From Megascapheus bottae (taxonomy: Eukaryota > Chordata > Mammalia > Rodentia > Geomyidae): a DNA stretch of 64,000 bases. The notes under the pieces were generated by a model. That model was not told the DNA's origin. It searched no databases and worked only from the letters and a program-made list of their open reading frames with translations. Shown here piece after piece: positions 21,520-32,639 of the stretch (its first letter is position 1; each line of letters begins with the position of its first letter). Position numbers and translations under genes: made by a program. The DNA lies in contig JANJXV010000024.1 of the NCBI GenBank assembly GCA_024803745.1, positions 7,410,106-7,474,105 on the forward strand, written 5' to 3'.

Positions 21520-22559
21520 GTATTGGAACTTTGGTATTTATTCATTTAAAAGAACATTGCTAAAATTGAATGGGGACACTTGCATCTGTATTACAATGAA
21601 TAAATAAAGAGCTACTGTTTGCAATTTGTCACTGTATAAAATTCTCAGTGACAAGGAGACTCATCAAAAGGGTTTATAGTTGTTAGAACACAGTAAAAGA
21701 GGAAAACTTTAAATCAATACCATTTTTTAATAGAAAATGTCTCTGCTTTGAAGAATGTGATCACACACAAGAAAGGATGTTTTCCACTGCAAACTGTGTA
21801 TTAACAGAGGTGTCAAAACTATACAGGTGCTTTAAAATAGTGAAATTGAAGGCATTTTTAAATTTTCTTTTCTTATTGTAATTAATAGAAAGGTTACATT
21901 ATATTTACCAGATAGAAGGTATATTACTTCACAAATATTGATACCCTTTCTCATGACATGGTCCCCATTTCCCTCCCCCCCCCCACTCTTCTTGATTTCC
22001 TCCCTTCCCTATCCATTTTCAAATAACCAATTAAGCACATATAAAATATATCATATAACAAGGTGAAATGTTGTAACAATATGATATAACCAAGGGATAG
22101 CAAAAGAGATAAGAGATAACATAGTACATTAAGGACAAAAATCACTCATTATATGGCTTTTGTTTCCTTATCCTGGAGTTCCTTACATTTAGTGTCATAC
22201 TGTTTGGCCTTATGTCTCTAGATTTTGTTCTATTGTAAATCTCTGCTAGGAGAGCCCAAGGTTTCTACTGAATTTGACAAATGAGGGAGACTATTGGGTT
22301 TATGTTCCTTTGAGTCTTGCTTACTTCACTTAATAGGATTTTTTCTAAGTCTTTCCATTTCCTTACAAATAGGGCAATGTCATTCTTTCTGACAGCAGCA
22401 TAGAATTCCATTGTGTACAAATACCACAACTTGTTGATCTACTCATCAACTTAGTGACATCTGGGTTGGTTCCATATCTTTGCTATGGTAAATAGTGCTG
22501 CAATGAATATTGTTGTGCTGGTGGATTTAGTATGTCCTTCTTTCTAGATGATTCGGTAA

Positions 22560-22816
22560 ATGCCAAGTAGTGGAATTGCTGGGTCATAGGGGAGCTCTAT
22601 GTTTAGTCTTTTGAGGAACTGCCCTACTGCTTTCCATAGTAGTTGAATGAGTTTGTACTCCTACCATCAGTGTAATAGTGATCCCTCCTGGCCACATCCC
22701 CTCCAGCATCTGTTGTTACTAGTTTTCTTGATCCTGGCCATTCTAACTGGAGTGAAGTGGAATCTTAGAGTTGTTTTGATTTGTATTTCTTTTGTGACCA
22801 GAGATGTCGAGCATTT
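22560..22816 (-). pseudogene. LINE-1 ORF2p C-terminal fragment
   Basis: Read on the minus strand, the block encodes [27 protein letters not shown] and [10 protein letters not shown] before a frame-breaking change, followed in other frames by QPLWK- and LLGI-like segments. It is the same ORF2p C-terminal region as at 6.9 kb. No complete domain remains. Confidence 0.85.
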
Positions 22817-22832
22817 AATTGAAGGCATTTTT

Positions 22833-23024
22833 TTTTTTGCCAGTCCTGGGCTTCGGCTCAGGGCCTGAACACTGTCCTTGGACTTTCTCAAGGCTAGAGC
22901 TCTACCACTTGAGCCTCAGCACCACTTCTGGCTTTTTTCTATGTATGTGGTACTGAGGAATCGAACCCGGGTCTTCATGCATGCTAGGCAAGCACTTTAA
23001 CCACTAGGCCAAACTCCCGGTCCC
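22833..23024 (-). mobile_element. IDL-Geo-like dimeric SINE, antisense, at the L1 5' border
   Basis: A complete, well-preserved dimer (gccagtcctgggcttcggct ... actcccggtccc). It is bounded by AATTGAAGGCATTTTT (22817-22832) and AATTGAAGGTATTTTT (23025-23040), the same word that forms the target duplication of the adjacent L1. Confidence 0.94.
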
Positions 23025-23347
23025 AATTGAAGGTATTTTTATTGAAGAGTCTAAAAATTCACTTTGAGTAGAGGATACATGTACACATGAAATACTCAAA
23101 AAGCAAAAATAAAGAAATTCAGTGAAAAAGAAGTGTTCTATTTCTGATTCTCAGTCAACAAGCGCGCACCTAAGAAATAACTACATTCTGATCCAGTTCT
23201 TTGTGATTCTCTCTGGAAAAATTCTTTGCTTTTATAAATATGTATGATTTGTCTTCCCTTAGTAGCAGATATGCATTGTCATTAATTTTGCTTTTATTTT
23301 TGTTTTCAATGCCTTTTAAATTTAGGAAGTATGAGAAAGATTATAAG

Positions 23348-23465
23348 CCTGAAGTATTGGCACATATGTATAGTTATAGCCCTTGAGAGGCTAAGGCAGT
23401 ATTGTGATGAGGCTAGCCCTGAGCTACAAAGTGAGAACTTGTCTAAAACAAACAGAATAACACAA
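23348..23465 (+). mobile_element. B1-like monomer, sense
   Basis: 7SL-derived words in order: gcacatatgtatagttatag, ttgagaggctaaggcag, gaggctagccctgagctaca and aaagtgagaacttgtctaaa. It has no right monomer. Confidence 0.78.
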
Positions 23466-23469
23466 AAAT

Positions 23470-24440
23470 AATTGCAACAACGAAAGTTTATGTTGGACAT
23501 CCATAGCTAGAAAATGCTTGCTCAGCTGTTCTGAATATGACTTCTTCCTTACCTTCCCTCTCTTGCATAAAGGCTTCTGTTTTCTATTTGGGCTCAAGTA
23601 AGGAGAAGAAAGAAGTGGTGGCATGGGTAGTGGAGTCTATGCTTGTGGGAAGCTAAGAATGAGAATCTGGGTGGGACTTCCTCAAGCTAAGAGAAAAATG
23701 GCAGTCAGAACAATAATGGCACTCCTTTTCAGGAGAGATTTGTTGGCTTTAAGGGAAACAGAAGACTTTTAAATGTAACTTTTCTGGGAAATGAAGGGCC
23801 ATTTCAGTGTCTTGGGAACCAATGTGGCCTGAAATTAGAGAGGAGTCTATTTCCTTTACTTCCCCTTGGAAGTTGGCACAGATCTGACACTCCTTAAGTC
23901 AAAGGGCCAAGAATTTGGAAAATTATATGCCAGTGTAGGAAAGGAAGGGAAAGGCAGACACCACAGAGTTACAGATTGGGTTGTGGGCATGAGTGTGGCA
24001 ACCTTTTGAGAATTCTTCAGTGCGTGTTCGTGATACTTGGGGATGCATTAATTACTAGTCATCAAAAGCATCATAATTTGGGGCATCAAAATGGACTACA
24101 AATTTATTATTATTCTAAACTTTATTATTATTCTAATCTGGTGAGGCCTGGAAAACTGAGTTATATGTAAAACTAGAAAACATTAACTATTAAACAAATG
24201 CAATAGCTTGTAACAAGTTGGCACAATGGAATTTTAGGTAGTAGAACAACAAATCTCTATTCCAAGTGAAAATCCTGGAAAAGGATTTATAAAGTAAGAA
24301 GCTAGGAACTAACGGGTTATTCTTAAACTTCTCAGTCAGGAAGAGCAATGTTGCGAATATGGCATTAAAGGAAAATTTCTTCAGAGTTATTCTGAAGGTC
24401 CCTGTGTCCTACGAGGGCAAGTTATAATGATGGCTGTCAC
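23470..24440. other. Unassigned spacer
   Basis: No recognised repeat except a short internal repeat: tttattattattctaa occurs twice at about 24101-24137. Confidence 0.5.
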
Positions 24441-24443
24441 TTA

Positions 24444-24980
24444 TCTGAGGCCAATTCTTTTTTTTTTTTTGCATTTTTTTAAATTGTAATTAGTAAAAGG
24501 GTTACATGATATTTGCCAGATAGAAGGTGCATTAATTCACATACATTGATACCCTTTCACATGTCTTGGTACCCATTTCCCTCCACCCCCACCCCCCACC
24601 CATCTTGGTTTTCCCCTCTTCCCTATCAAATTTCAAATAACCAAGTACAAATAAATTCAATATATCAGATAACAAAGTGAGATACTATAACAATATGAGA
24701 TAACCAAGGGACAGCAAAGGAGATGAGAGACAACATAGTACATTAAGGACAACAATCATTCATTATATGGCTTTTGTTTCCATATCCTGGAGGTCCTTTC
24801 AATTAGCTTCATACTATATGGCCTTATGTATCAAGATTTTGCTCTATTGCAGATCTCTGCTAGTAGAGCCCAAGGTTTCTACTAATTATGATGAATGAGG
24901 GAAACCATTGAGCCTAAGTTCCTTTGAGTCTGGCTTACTTCACTTAATATGATTTTTTCTAAGTCTGAGGCCAATTCTTT
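24444..24980 (-). mobile_element. Short LINE-1 3'-end insertion, antisense, perfect 17-bp target duplication
   Basis: About 500 bp of L1 3' UTR (24461-24963) on the minus strand, from the poly(A) tail (T-run at 24458-24470) to the end of the ORF2 region (taatatgattttttctaagt). TCTGAGGCCAATTCTTT at 24444-24460 and 24964-24980 is identical on both sides. No long frame remains. Confidence 0.95.
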
Positions 24981-24984
24981 AACT

Positions 24985-26060
24985 GGACCACCTTGAAAGT
25001 CTCTTATGTATTCCCCAAGGTAGAAATGAGCTGGTGTCTAACTCAAGGGTGAAAGATGGTGGGGCGGGTGGGAAGCCATGTGAGATAGCCTGAAGAAAAA
25101 ACAGTTATGCCAGCACCGACATCCCCAGCACTTGTAGAGGCCAAATGGGACTGAGAATAGGTGTTTCCTGATGAGGGTCTTGTGGGATGTGTGTGAAAGA
25201 ACTTAGTCCTGCAGGCCTCAGAACCTTTGTTCATAGAGAGAAGATGGAGGTATTGCTGGATCCTGGTGGGGGTGGAGGTGGGGAGGAGGAGGGTTGATGA
25301 GGAAAATGTGCAGAACCATGGGCAGAGAACTTCAGATGAGTAATTAAGTAGATTAAGCAATTAAGTAGATTCTCAGAGTAACCCTCAGCTTAAACCAAAG
25401 GTAGGCCCAGAGAGTGCTGCCGCCTTATAATCAAAGGACTCTTGTTCCCTTTGGCACTCTTGTCCTGTCTCCGTCTTTTACTATCTCTGTCTCTGTCTAT
25501 CTGTCCCTCTCTCCAGCTACATGCCTGGAAGGCCAAGAACCTGTGAAGAAGATTTTGCTGAGGAGTGAGGGCAGAAGAGGAGGGGACCCATCAGGTGGAA
25601 CGGGAGGGAGCTGACCCATCTTTCACTCATGTTTTGAGTGTTAGTAACTACATGGAGCTGAACATTTTTAACCAAGTTTGACTGTTGAGCAATTGCTGGT
25701 GAATGTAGTGGCTAAACATTTTCATCTTTCTCTGTGGGCTGGGTATAAACTGTCTTTACTTAGCACATAAAGACAAAGCTGTAAGATTGTCCTGTGAGCT
25801 GTGTTGGTGCCATGTACAGATATGAATGGAAAACAAAACAAGAAATTCTTTCTTTCCCAGCAACTTTCCTTCCCATCTCCCACAGGCTATTTGCTTCCAT
25901 GAATTTCTTTCTTGTAAGAGCAGTAACACTTTCTAATCACAGCTTCTGTGTGGTGTTGTTTTTCTTTCTTTATTCTGTCAGGTTTTCCTTCATTTTCTTA
26001 GGCACTGCTTTCCTGAGATGATTTGCTCATGATTCCTGTGGTAGCAGTGATGGTGGCAGT
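24985..26060. other. Unassigned, GC-richer spacer
   Basis: Less AT-rich than its surroundings, with no recognised repeat. A 105-codon minus-strand frame (25043-25360) has no recognisable domain. A pyrimidine tract ending ctgtccctctctccag (to about 25516) looks like a splice acceptor, but I see no partner donor or conserved frame, so no exon is called. Confidence 0.4.
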
Positions 26061-26149
26061 AGTTATTTTCCTAGTCCCCCCCCCCCGCCACACTTTGTTT
26101 AGAACAGATTATTAAAGGAATAGCCTAGGCTTATACTCCCCCCACCACA

Positions 26150-26212
26150 CCAATTCATCAGAGAGACTCAGCTATCAGAGAGACTCAGCCATTAGAGAGA
26201 CTCAGTCTTCTA
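26150..26212. repeat. Small 17-bp tandem repeat, about three units
   Basis: The unit ATCAGAGAGACTCAGCT/C occurs three times in a row with minor changes between about 26157 and 26208. It follows short C-runs at 26076-26086 and 26139. Confidence 0.85.
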
Positions 26213-26215
26213 ATC

Positions 26216-26620
26216 AGTTTGGCACCTTGGATTCACGGCAGGGTTTTGGCTGACCCATGAAAACCAAAAATCTCTGAGTGGATTGCTCCTTACAGCAATC
26301 ACTGTGGACCACTGGTTCTAAGCAAGCCAAAAGTTTGACAGATTTTAGGGTTCCTGATTATAAACACCTAAAAAATTATGAATATCAGGCCATTATACCT
26401 GGTAGCAAAGAACAGAGTTTTCTATCTTCACTATAAGATACATGTATGCAGATCCAAGATTATTACTTTACAAATTATGATAGTGATGCCACCATCTACT
26501 ACATGGGGAAATACAAACACCATATTTAATTATGTTTTAGTGTTACATCAGCATAGCTGATGCAACCCTTGTTCCTTTTAATGAAAAAAATGTCCTGCTC
26601 CTTGGTTTCATTTAAATAGT
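26216..26620. other. Unassigned spacer
   Basis: No repeat family or gene was recognised. Confidence 0.45.
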
Positions 26621-26625
26621 TCTGC

Positions 26626-26870
26626 TGTCCTTCTTTCCTTCGTTGCTGCCTTCCTTCCTTCCTATTTTCCTCCTATCCCTCCCACCCCTCATTCTTTCCT
26701 TTGTTCCAATTCTCCCTCCTTCTTTTCCTCTCTCCTTTCCTTTCCTCCCATTCTCTTTCCCTTCCCTTCCCTCCCTCCCTCTTTTCTTCTTTCTCTCTTT
26801 ATTTCATTTATTTTTTTTAGTTTTTATTGTTATTGTAAAGGTGATGTAGAGAGGGGATCCAATGACCCCT
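26626..26870 (-). mobile_element. LINE-1 3'-end scrap with expanded (CCTT)n tail
   Basis: 26815-26870 (tttttattgttattgtaaag then gtgatgtagagaggggat) matches the 3' end of the older L1 type also seen antisense at 57.7 and 62.8 kb. The C/T-rich stretch at 26626-26810 lies at the tail position and may be an expanded tail. Confidence 0.55.
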
Positions 26871-26999
26871 TTCCTTAGATCTCTCCCAGTTTTTTTTCCC
26901 TTTCCTTCTTGCTACCTTGCATTAAATGGGATCCCCCCCCCCCATCCTAGGGATATCTTCTATTTTCCAATCTAAATTTGTTTTTTTTTCCCCAGACAT

Positions 27000-27200
27000 T
27001 ACTGTTTTTTAGATTTTCTGAAGATTAAAATGAGTCTTCTATTTATATCTTGGTTGACATAATCATCTTAATGAACAAGTAAGGTCAATAGTCTACTGTG
27101 TATACGTATGCTATAAATTGCATGTAGTCAGAATGTTTTCTATATAGAAATTTTTACTGTAAGTCACTTACATTTATTTAATATATGTACATCATGCTTT
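27000..27200. other. Unassigned AT-rich spacer
   Basis: No repeat family or gene was recognised. Confidence 0.4.
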
Positions 27201-27214
27201 GTGTCATTTTGTTT

Positions 27215-27295
27215 TCTTTTCGATAGAGATTTGTATTCAAGGCCTCAAACTTGTTGGGCAGGTCTCCTACCACTTGATCCACTCTCTAGTCTTTC
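27215..27295 (-). mobile_element. ID-like monomer remnant, antisense
   Basis: gatttgtattcaaggcctca ... gggcaggtctcctaccactt resembles the reverse complement of an ID/tRNA-Ala SINE. Strongly diverged. Confidence 0.5.
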
Positions 27296-27321
27296 TCTCC
27301 TTTTTATTTTTTTTTCTTTTC

Positions 27322-27552
27322 TTTTTATGGGTCATGGGGCTTGAACTCTGGGCATGGGCACTGTCCCTGAGCTCTTCAGCTCAAGGCTACCGCCCTACCC
27401 TTGAGCCACAGCCCCACTTCCCATTTTCTAATGGTTAATTGGAGATAAGAGTCTCACATTCTTTAGTGCATGGGCTGGCTTTGAACCTTGATCCTTAGAT
27501 CTCAGTCTCCTGAATTGCTAGGATTACAGGTGTGAGCCACCGTGTCTGGCTT
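27322..27552 (-). mobile_element. B1-dID-like dimeric SINE, antisense
   Basis: Complete dimer: right monomer (catggggcttgaactctggg, gagctcttcagctcaaggct), linker (ggttaattggagataagagt), then B1 half (aggattacaggtgtgagcca). Well preserved, and a good reference copy for this family. Confidence 0.93.
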
Positions 27553-27839
27553 ATTTTTCATTTTTTTTTATCTTGGTCTAACCTTAGTCCATTATCTTCT
27601 CATCTACAGTTCACACACAATTGAGGTCACAACTGTACATTACCATGTCCAACTTCCTTCCGGTAAAAATTTACCACCAAAGTTACCACGTGGAAATGAG
27701 CATGGTTGAATTATAGATATTAGATCAACAGAATTCCTTCAAGTTTCAACTTTCTCCTTTTACATATGTGGTTGGTGTTTCCCATTTTTCCTACTTTTTT
27801 GTTTGGTTCAATTCTGAGCCATGGTGGAGGTTTACAAAA

Positions 27840-28061
27840 CTACTTCTGGGGGCCAGGAGTTTGGCCTAGTGGTAGAGTGCTTGCCTAGCATGCATGAAGA
27901 CCTGGGTTCGATTCCTCAGTACCACATACATAGAAAACAAGCTGGAAGTGGTGCTATGGCTCCAGTGATAGAGCTCTAGCCTTGAGAAAGCCCAAGGACA
28001 GTGCTTCAGCCCTGAGTTCAAGCCCCAGAAGTGGCAAAAAAAAAAAAAACCCTACTTCTGG
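27840..28061 (+). mobile_element. IDL-Geo-like dimeric SINE, sense, reference-quality copy
   Basis: Left monomer: gccaggagtttggcctagtg ... gacctgggttcgattcc, with intact A and B boxes. Right monomer: gctatggctccagtg ... cctgagttcaagccccag, with a second A/B-box pair about 59 bp apart (about 43 bp in the left). CTACTTCTGG at 27840-27849 and 28052-28061 is the target duplication. The tail is A-rich (28036-28049). Confidence 0.94.
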
Positions 28062-28064
28062 ATA

Positions 28065-31000
28065 TGACAGGTGTTTTAGATTGTCACTTAAACCCTCCAC
28101 TTGCACCAGAATCCTCAATAGATTACCTTTCGAGGTTATGTAGCACTGAAATTGCTTTAGCTCCTAGGATGACCACTTGTCTTTCTTTCATATGCATTTG
28201 GATGCCAATTGTATATTATTGGTGTCATTACTCCGTCGTTATGAGAATCTGAAAGAATTAGTAGGTTAGAATCAGTTGAATTAGAATCAGGAAAAAATTA
28301 TAGAGAATTCAACAAAAGATACCATCCTGGAAGTGTAGGCAAGTACACAACTCTATTACCTTTCGACAATCACTTCCTAGCCATTCCCTGATGTTATATT
28401 AGAATTCCTTTAATAAAATAGCTTGCATTAATTATAAACAGCAGGAATTTTGTCATTAGACTTCTACATATTCAAAATATATTCCTATCAATCCTCCCCA
28501 TCATAATTATCTATTCCTTGCTTCCTTCATTACCACAATAATTGCAGTAGGTTTCTTTGTTCCATTTTTGTATTTGGAAACGATATCAAGCACATTCATT
28601 CTCCTTCATCATCCTTGTGAGCCTAAACTCTCTTATATAGTAGAATTTATTGCAAAAGTAAAAATCACCATCTGAAATAGTGATGGAGACTACAGCTCAA
28701 GGAGGTTGTTCACCTTCTGACTGGGAATCAGGACGTTTGCCTCCAGAATGGACCAAAGTATCTTAGCATTTTCACGGGTAGCTGTAAGAAAAATTGCAGA
28801 TGGGTTGGGGAATCTCTCCAGTGTTTTGTTTTGTTTTTTTTTTCAGTTTTGGTGTGTTTGTATTGGCATATAGTTTTAGTTTAAATTCTGCTTGGGGGTT
28901 TAATTATAAGCATGGTTTCTAGAATCATTATTTTAAAACTGATGAGCTAATTCAACTCTCTCTCACTGAGTTTGTAATTTAAATGGATAAATGCAAAGCT
29001 CTATGACAGATATTCATAGCCTTAAGGTTAAGTGATAGATACTATGAACAAGTCTAAAACATTTGTAGCGAATAGATGAATCTCACAAGAGCATTCCATA
29101 CCCTTAGTCAACCTTCTGAACTCAACAAGGCAAAGAGAAGCCTAAGGTCTGAATTAATGAACACATAGAGTCATAAGAAAATGTTTTTAAACTTAGTCTC
29201 TTATTTGGACAGTGAGCAGAAGAGTGAACCAAGGTTTTCTCTTGCTCACCATCCTTGTCTTGCATGCCAGAATAAGTAAAACAAAAAAATGCAAATTCAG
29301 GAATACTGAAATAGTAAGGGATTGGGTGAATCTGATCTGAATTGTGGGGGATCTATCCTTTATTGAGGGCTCAGTTTTCGACTTCAGTGAAATAGTTTCA
29401 TTTTTGTAGCTTTGTGCTAAGGCACCAGACAGCCTCAGACTTCCTTAACTCTTGAGAGGTGATGAGAAAATTTGAGGGAGCTAGAAAAGTCAGTGAGAAG
29501 TGCTGTGAGATCACTTCTCACCTTCTATCACAATAGGATTAGTAGGTGCTCTTCCCAGACACGGATAAGCAGTAATTGAAGCCTTCACCTCCATAAATTT
29601 GTGCAGGGTTTCCAGGGCCTTTCATAGCACCTTCCTCTGTAAGCCAGTTAGATAGAGGTTTGGTGCAGGAAATAAGATACATAAATTTGAACTTGAAGTA
29701 AGCTTACTTACTAAGGGTTCTTGTGTTGCGTACAACTGTGGGGTGACTGGTGCATGAATATTATTTGTTCTTTTATTCTGACTACAGTGTCATAATGCTC
29801 TCATTACTTTGAATTCTCACCTCCTGCAAACTTCTCTCTTTAAATTCCCTTTGTGATCTGTGCTTTCAGAATATGTCAACCAATTTTGAAGTAAAGTGAC
29901 ATTAAGTTCATAATACTTACCTTTACACAGTTAATACCAGGCCAACCTTCTCTCCCAGGGTTATTCAAATGAGAAACAAAGACTTAAAATACTTTAAGAA
30001 CAAATTCTGTGTTTTAAGATACCCATTCATTCAGAATCCATTTTTTTAACTTGGTAAATTGTTCTAGATCTTTCTATGATAAGTTAATTAAGTTGCTTAC
30101 TTTCTATCTTTTATTGTCCTAGGATCATATAATGAAACATGGATACAGTCTCTAATTAACCCAAGATAATGACCAGATAATGTCTTCTTGGCTAAGCACA
30201 CAGTAGAAGACCATATTCTCTGAGGTTCCCTGAGGGCCCTTCCCTCTCCTGTGGTTTGAAACAATCCCATGCACCCTAGAAATGAGGGCAATGTGGCAAA
30301 CACTGAGTTAGGATGAATGATAGATCTGAGAATTATTAATGTGATAATTAGTATATCTAATTTTAGGCTACATGGAAATTATTAATTAACAGAAAAGGAA
30401 GAAACCATTTTCTTCAGCATGAACTAGGTAGAAGTAAAAAAAATCTCTTCACTATATAAAATCTTCTTTAGAGCAGCACACTCAAAACTTAGTGGTGACA
30501 GCAGGAAGGGCTGACATCTATTTATGAGCCACGTTAGAGCCATGGAAGCCATGGTGTAGAGCCTACAGTCAACCTTTTCTCCTAAGAAGATCAGTTGTTA
30601 AATTGTCCTGAGGTGAGCATATTCTTTCCTATCTTTGGAGGTCTTCATTGGAAATTCCACAAACCCTCCATATTTTTTGTATTATTTAATGACTTATAGA
30701 ATAAAAAAGAGATTTATGAGATAGCATCTATGAAATCTACAGTAAATGGAGTTATCAAGATAGTGTCCATACTTCCTGATGAGTACAGAAGTTGAGGGAT
30801 TATCAATTATTTTTTCTTTTGGTAAATATTATAAATCCTCTGGCCCAAGTAGGTAATTCTCAGATTTGAACATTTATGCCCAGAACATCCTGGAAAAAAC
30901 ACACTGCTCCTGGACCAACATCCTTAAATCTGTTTTAAATAAAGAGTAGTTTTTAGAGAAAGGGTGGAACATAGGCTCTGAATGACTGACCGTGAAATAG

Positions 31001-32515
31001 AACTTCAGGAAACCATAGTGAATTATCTGGCAAGTAAAGCACACCCCATGCATAGAGCCTGAATCCCAGATTAGCCTCAGGCCTTTGCTTTAGGATTGGC
31101 AGAATAGCCTAAGGAGCCTGACTGGTTTTGTTTTTAGGCCTTAGTTCCCACCTACCATCAGCATTCTATAATCCTCTTTCAATGGGAGGTGGTATCACAA
31201 ATGCCACTTCCTGAACCATGCATTAGAAAGCAATCAAATTCACTATGTTTACCCTGTCCCTCTGAAACCAAGAGTCTCTCATTCTAAGACTTTTAAACAA
31301 AATTCAAAACCATACCCTTGGAGCAGAATTTCAAGGGAGGCCGTTACAAAGCCCGCCAACTTCGTGGTTTTCACTAAAAAGAAACTCTGCCTCAGTCTTT
31401 TGAAACCTGGTTCAAGTAAAATACCGTTCTCATACCAAAGTTTGAATCACATTTCCTCTGTCCACACAGCTTCTATGTCTTGCCAGAAAGAAAGAGCATT
31501 TACCCCTCTACTTCCTGATTTAAAAAAAAAATTCTGGCTGGCCTATTTTAATATGCTAATACTCTCCATCTGTAAGTACTCCCAGTTCAGCTTTTCTTGG
31601 ATCAACCTCAAATCCCAACAATTGTTCCAAGGTCTAAAAAAAATTGGTATTCACCTTCTACTGAAAGCCAAATTTCATAAGGTGAGAACTGAACCTTTTC
31701 ACAACTACATGTAAATATGGTCACAGAATAGTAATCAGACTTTTAACACTAAATGTTTTTAAAAATGATACATTTATGAGATCCTAAGGTCTTTTACTTT
31801 GTTCCTATAAGAATAATTTCTCAGCATACTTTCAGTAGGACACTTTCAAGGAAAGAGTCTATAAGGAAATCATTATCAGATAATCTAAGCAGTGGAGGCT
31901 ATGTGTTCAGCCATGTTATGGTCTGCCATGCTATTTTGTCCAAAGATCATGTGCTTAGCTAGGAAGATTACATGGGTTACCACATGAAACCTCATACTGT
32001 GTGAGAAATAAAATAATAACCCTGAAAAATGAACTATACTCATAAAATAATATGTTTACTTTGGCCCATTGCAATTTGTTTTTAAAATCAAAGAAAGAGG
32101 AATTAAAGTAAACTTTCAGCATTTTTTAGTAGAAGCACAGTTTCATACATTCTTTTTGATCAAAGAGAATAGATGATGATTAGTATGATTTCCCGACATT
32201 TGGATGAGAGCAATAATTTTACAAGGTCTTTTTCAATTTTTATTATTTGATCTTTTTAACTCTCTCATTAGAAACACATTTTGCTATATTTTGGAAATCA
32301 GAGAACATATTTTATCTTCTTATCATTTCAGTTTTAATTTAAATGTATTTAAACTAATAAAAGCATAATACTTTACAGATTAATATTATACATATTAATT
32401 AGTTATCATATTGTGTTTTGATATATTTATATATTAGAATGTTTTGTTCAGAATAAATATATATCCAGAAAAATTATCAATGCTTTATGGTAAAAAAAAA
32501 CACTTAAATAATTTT
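28065..32515. other. Long unassigned interval without young SINEs
   Basis: About 4.4 kb with no recognisable ID- or B1-type dimer or L1. A probable antisense MIR lies at about 28595-28750 (tggagactacagctcaagga, ggttgttcaccttctgactg, ggaatcaggacgtttgcctc). A 116-codon plus-strand frame (31364-31714) has no recognisable domain and includes an A-run, so I do not call it a gene. Confidence 0.45.
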
Positions 32516-32520
32516 TTCTA

Positions 32521-32632
32521 GCTTCCTTCCTCTTTCCCTCCCTCCTTCCTTCCTTTTCTCTCTTCATTCCTCCCTTCCTTCTTTTCTTCCTTCCTTCCCT
32601 CCTTTCCTTCCTTTCTTCCTCCTTTCCTTCTG
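32521..32632. repeat. (CCTT)n pyrimidine tract
   Basis: About 110 bp of TTCC and TTCCC units. The Arg/Lys/Glu-rich minus-strand frame across it is an artefact of the repeat. Confidence 0.93.
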
Positions 32633-32639
32633 AACAACA

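Larger units (their letters stand above)
21844..23041 (-). mobile_element. 5'-truncated LINE-1, antisense, with its target duplication
   Basis: The L1 body is 21861-22816 on the minus strand: 3' end (aattaatagaaaggttacat), purine-rich 3' UTR seen as CCCTCCCCCCCC near 21971, then the ORF2 C-terminal region. AATTGAAGGCATTTTT is present at 21844-21859 on the 3' side and again at 22817-22832, where a SINE follows. A third copy with one change (23025-23040) lies beyond that SINE. The L1 inserted first and the SINE then landed at the duplicated target. Confidence 0.93.

Noticed and set aside
25043..25516. Possible exon: 105-codon minus-strand frame and a plus-strand polypyrimidine-CAG
   Set aside because: The frame and the splice-like signal are on opposite strands, and neither shows a known protein family.
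27860..27915. tRNA-like segments with good A and B boxes in many places
   Set aside because: They are ID-type SINE halves: each is joined to a right monomer, has an A-rich tail and mostly a target duplication, and lacks a normal acceptor stem and the Pol III terminator context of a tRNA gene.
31364..31714. 116-codon plus-strand frame in SINE-free DNA
   Set aside because: No recognisable domain, an A-run inside the frame, no splice-site pair, and a length reachable by chance in 64 kb. It would need conservation to be taken further.
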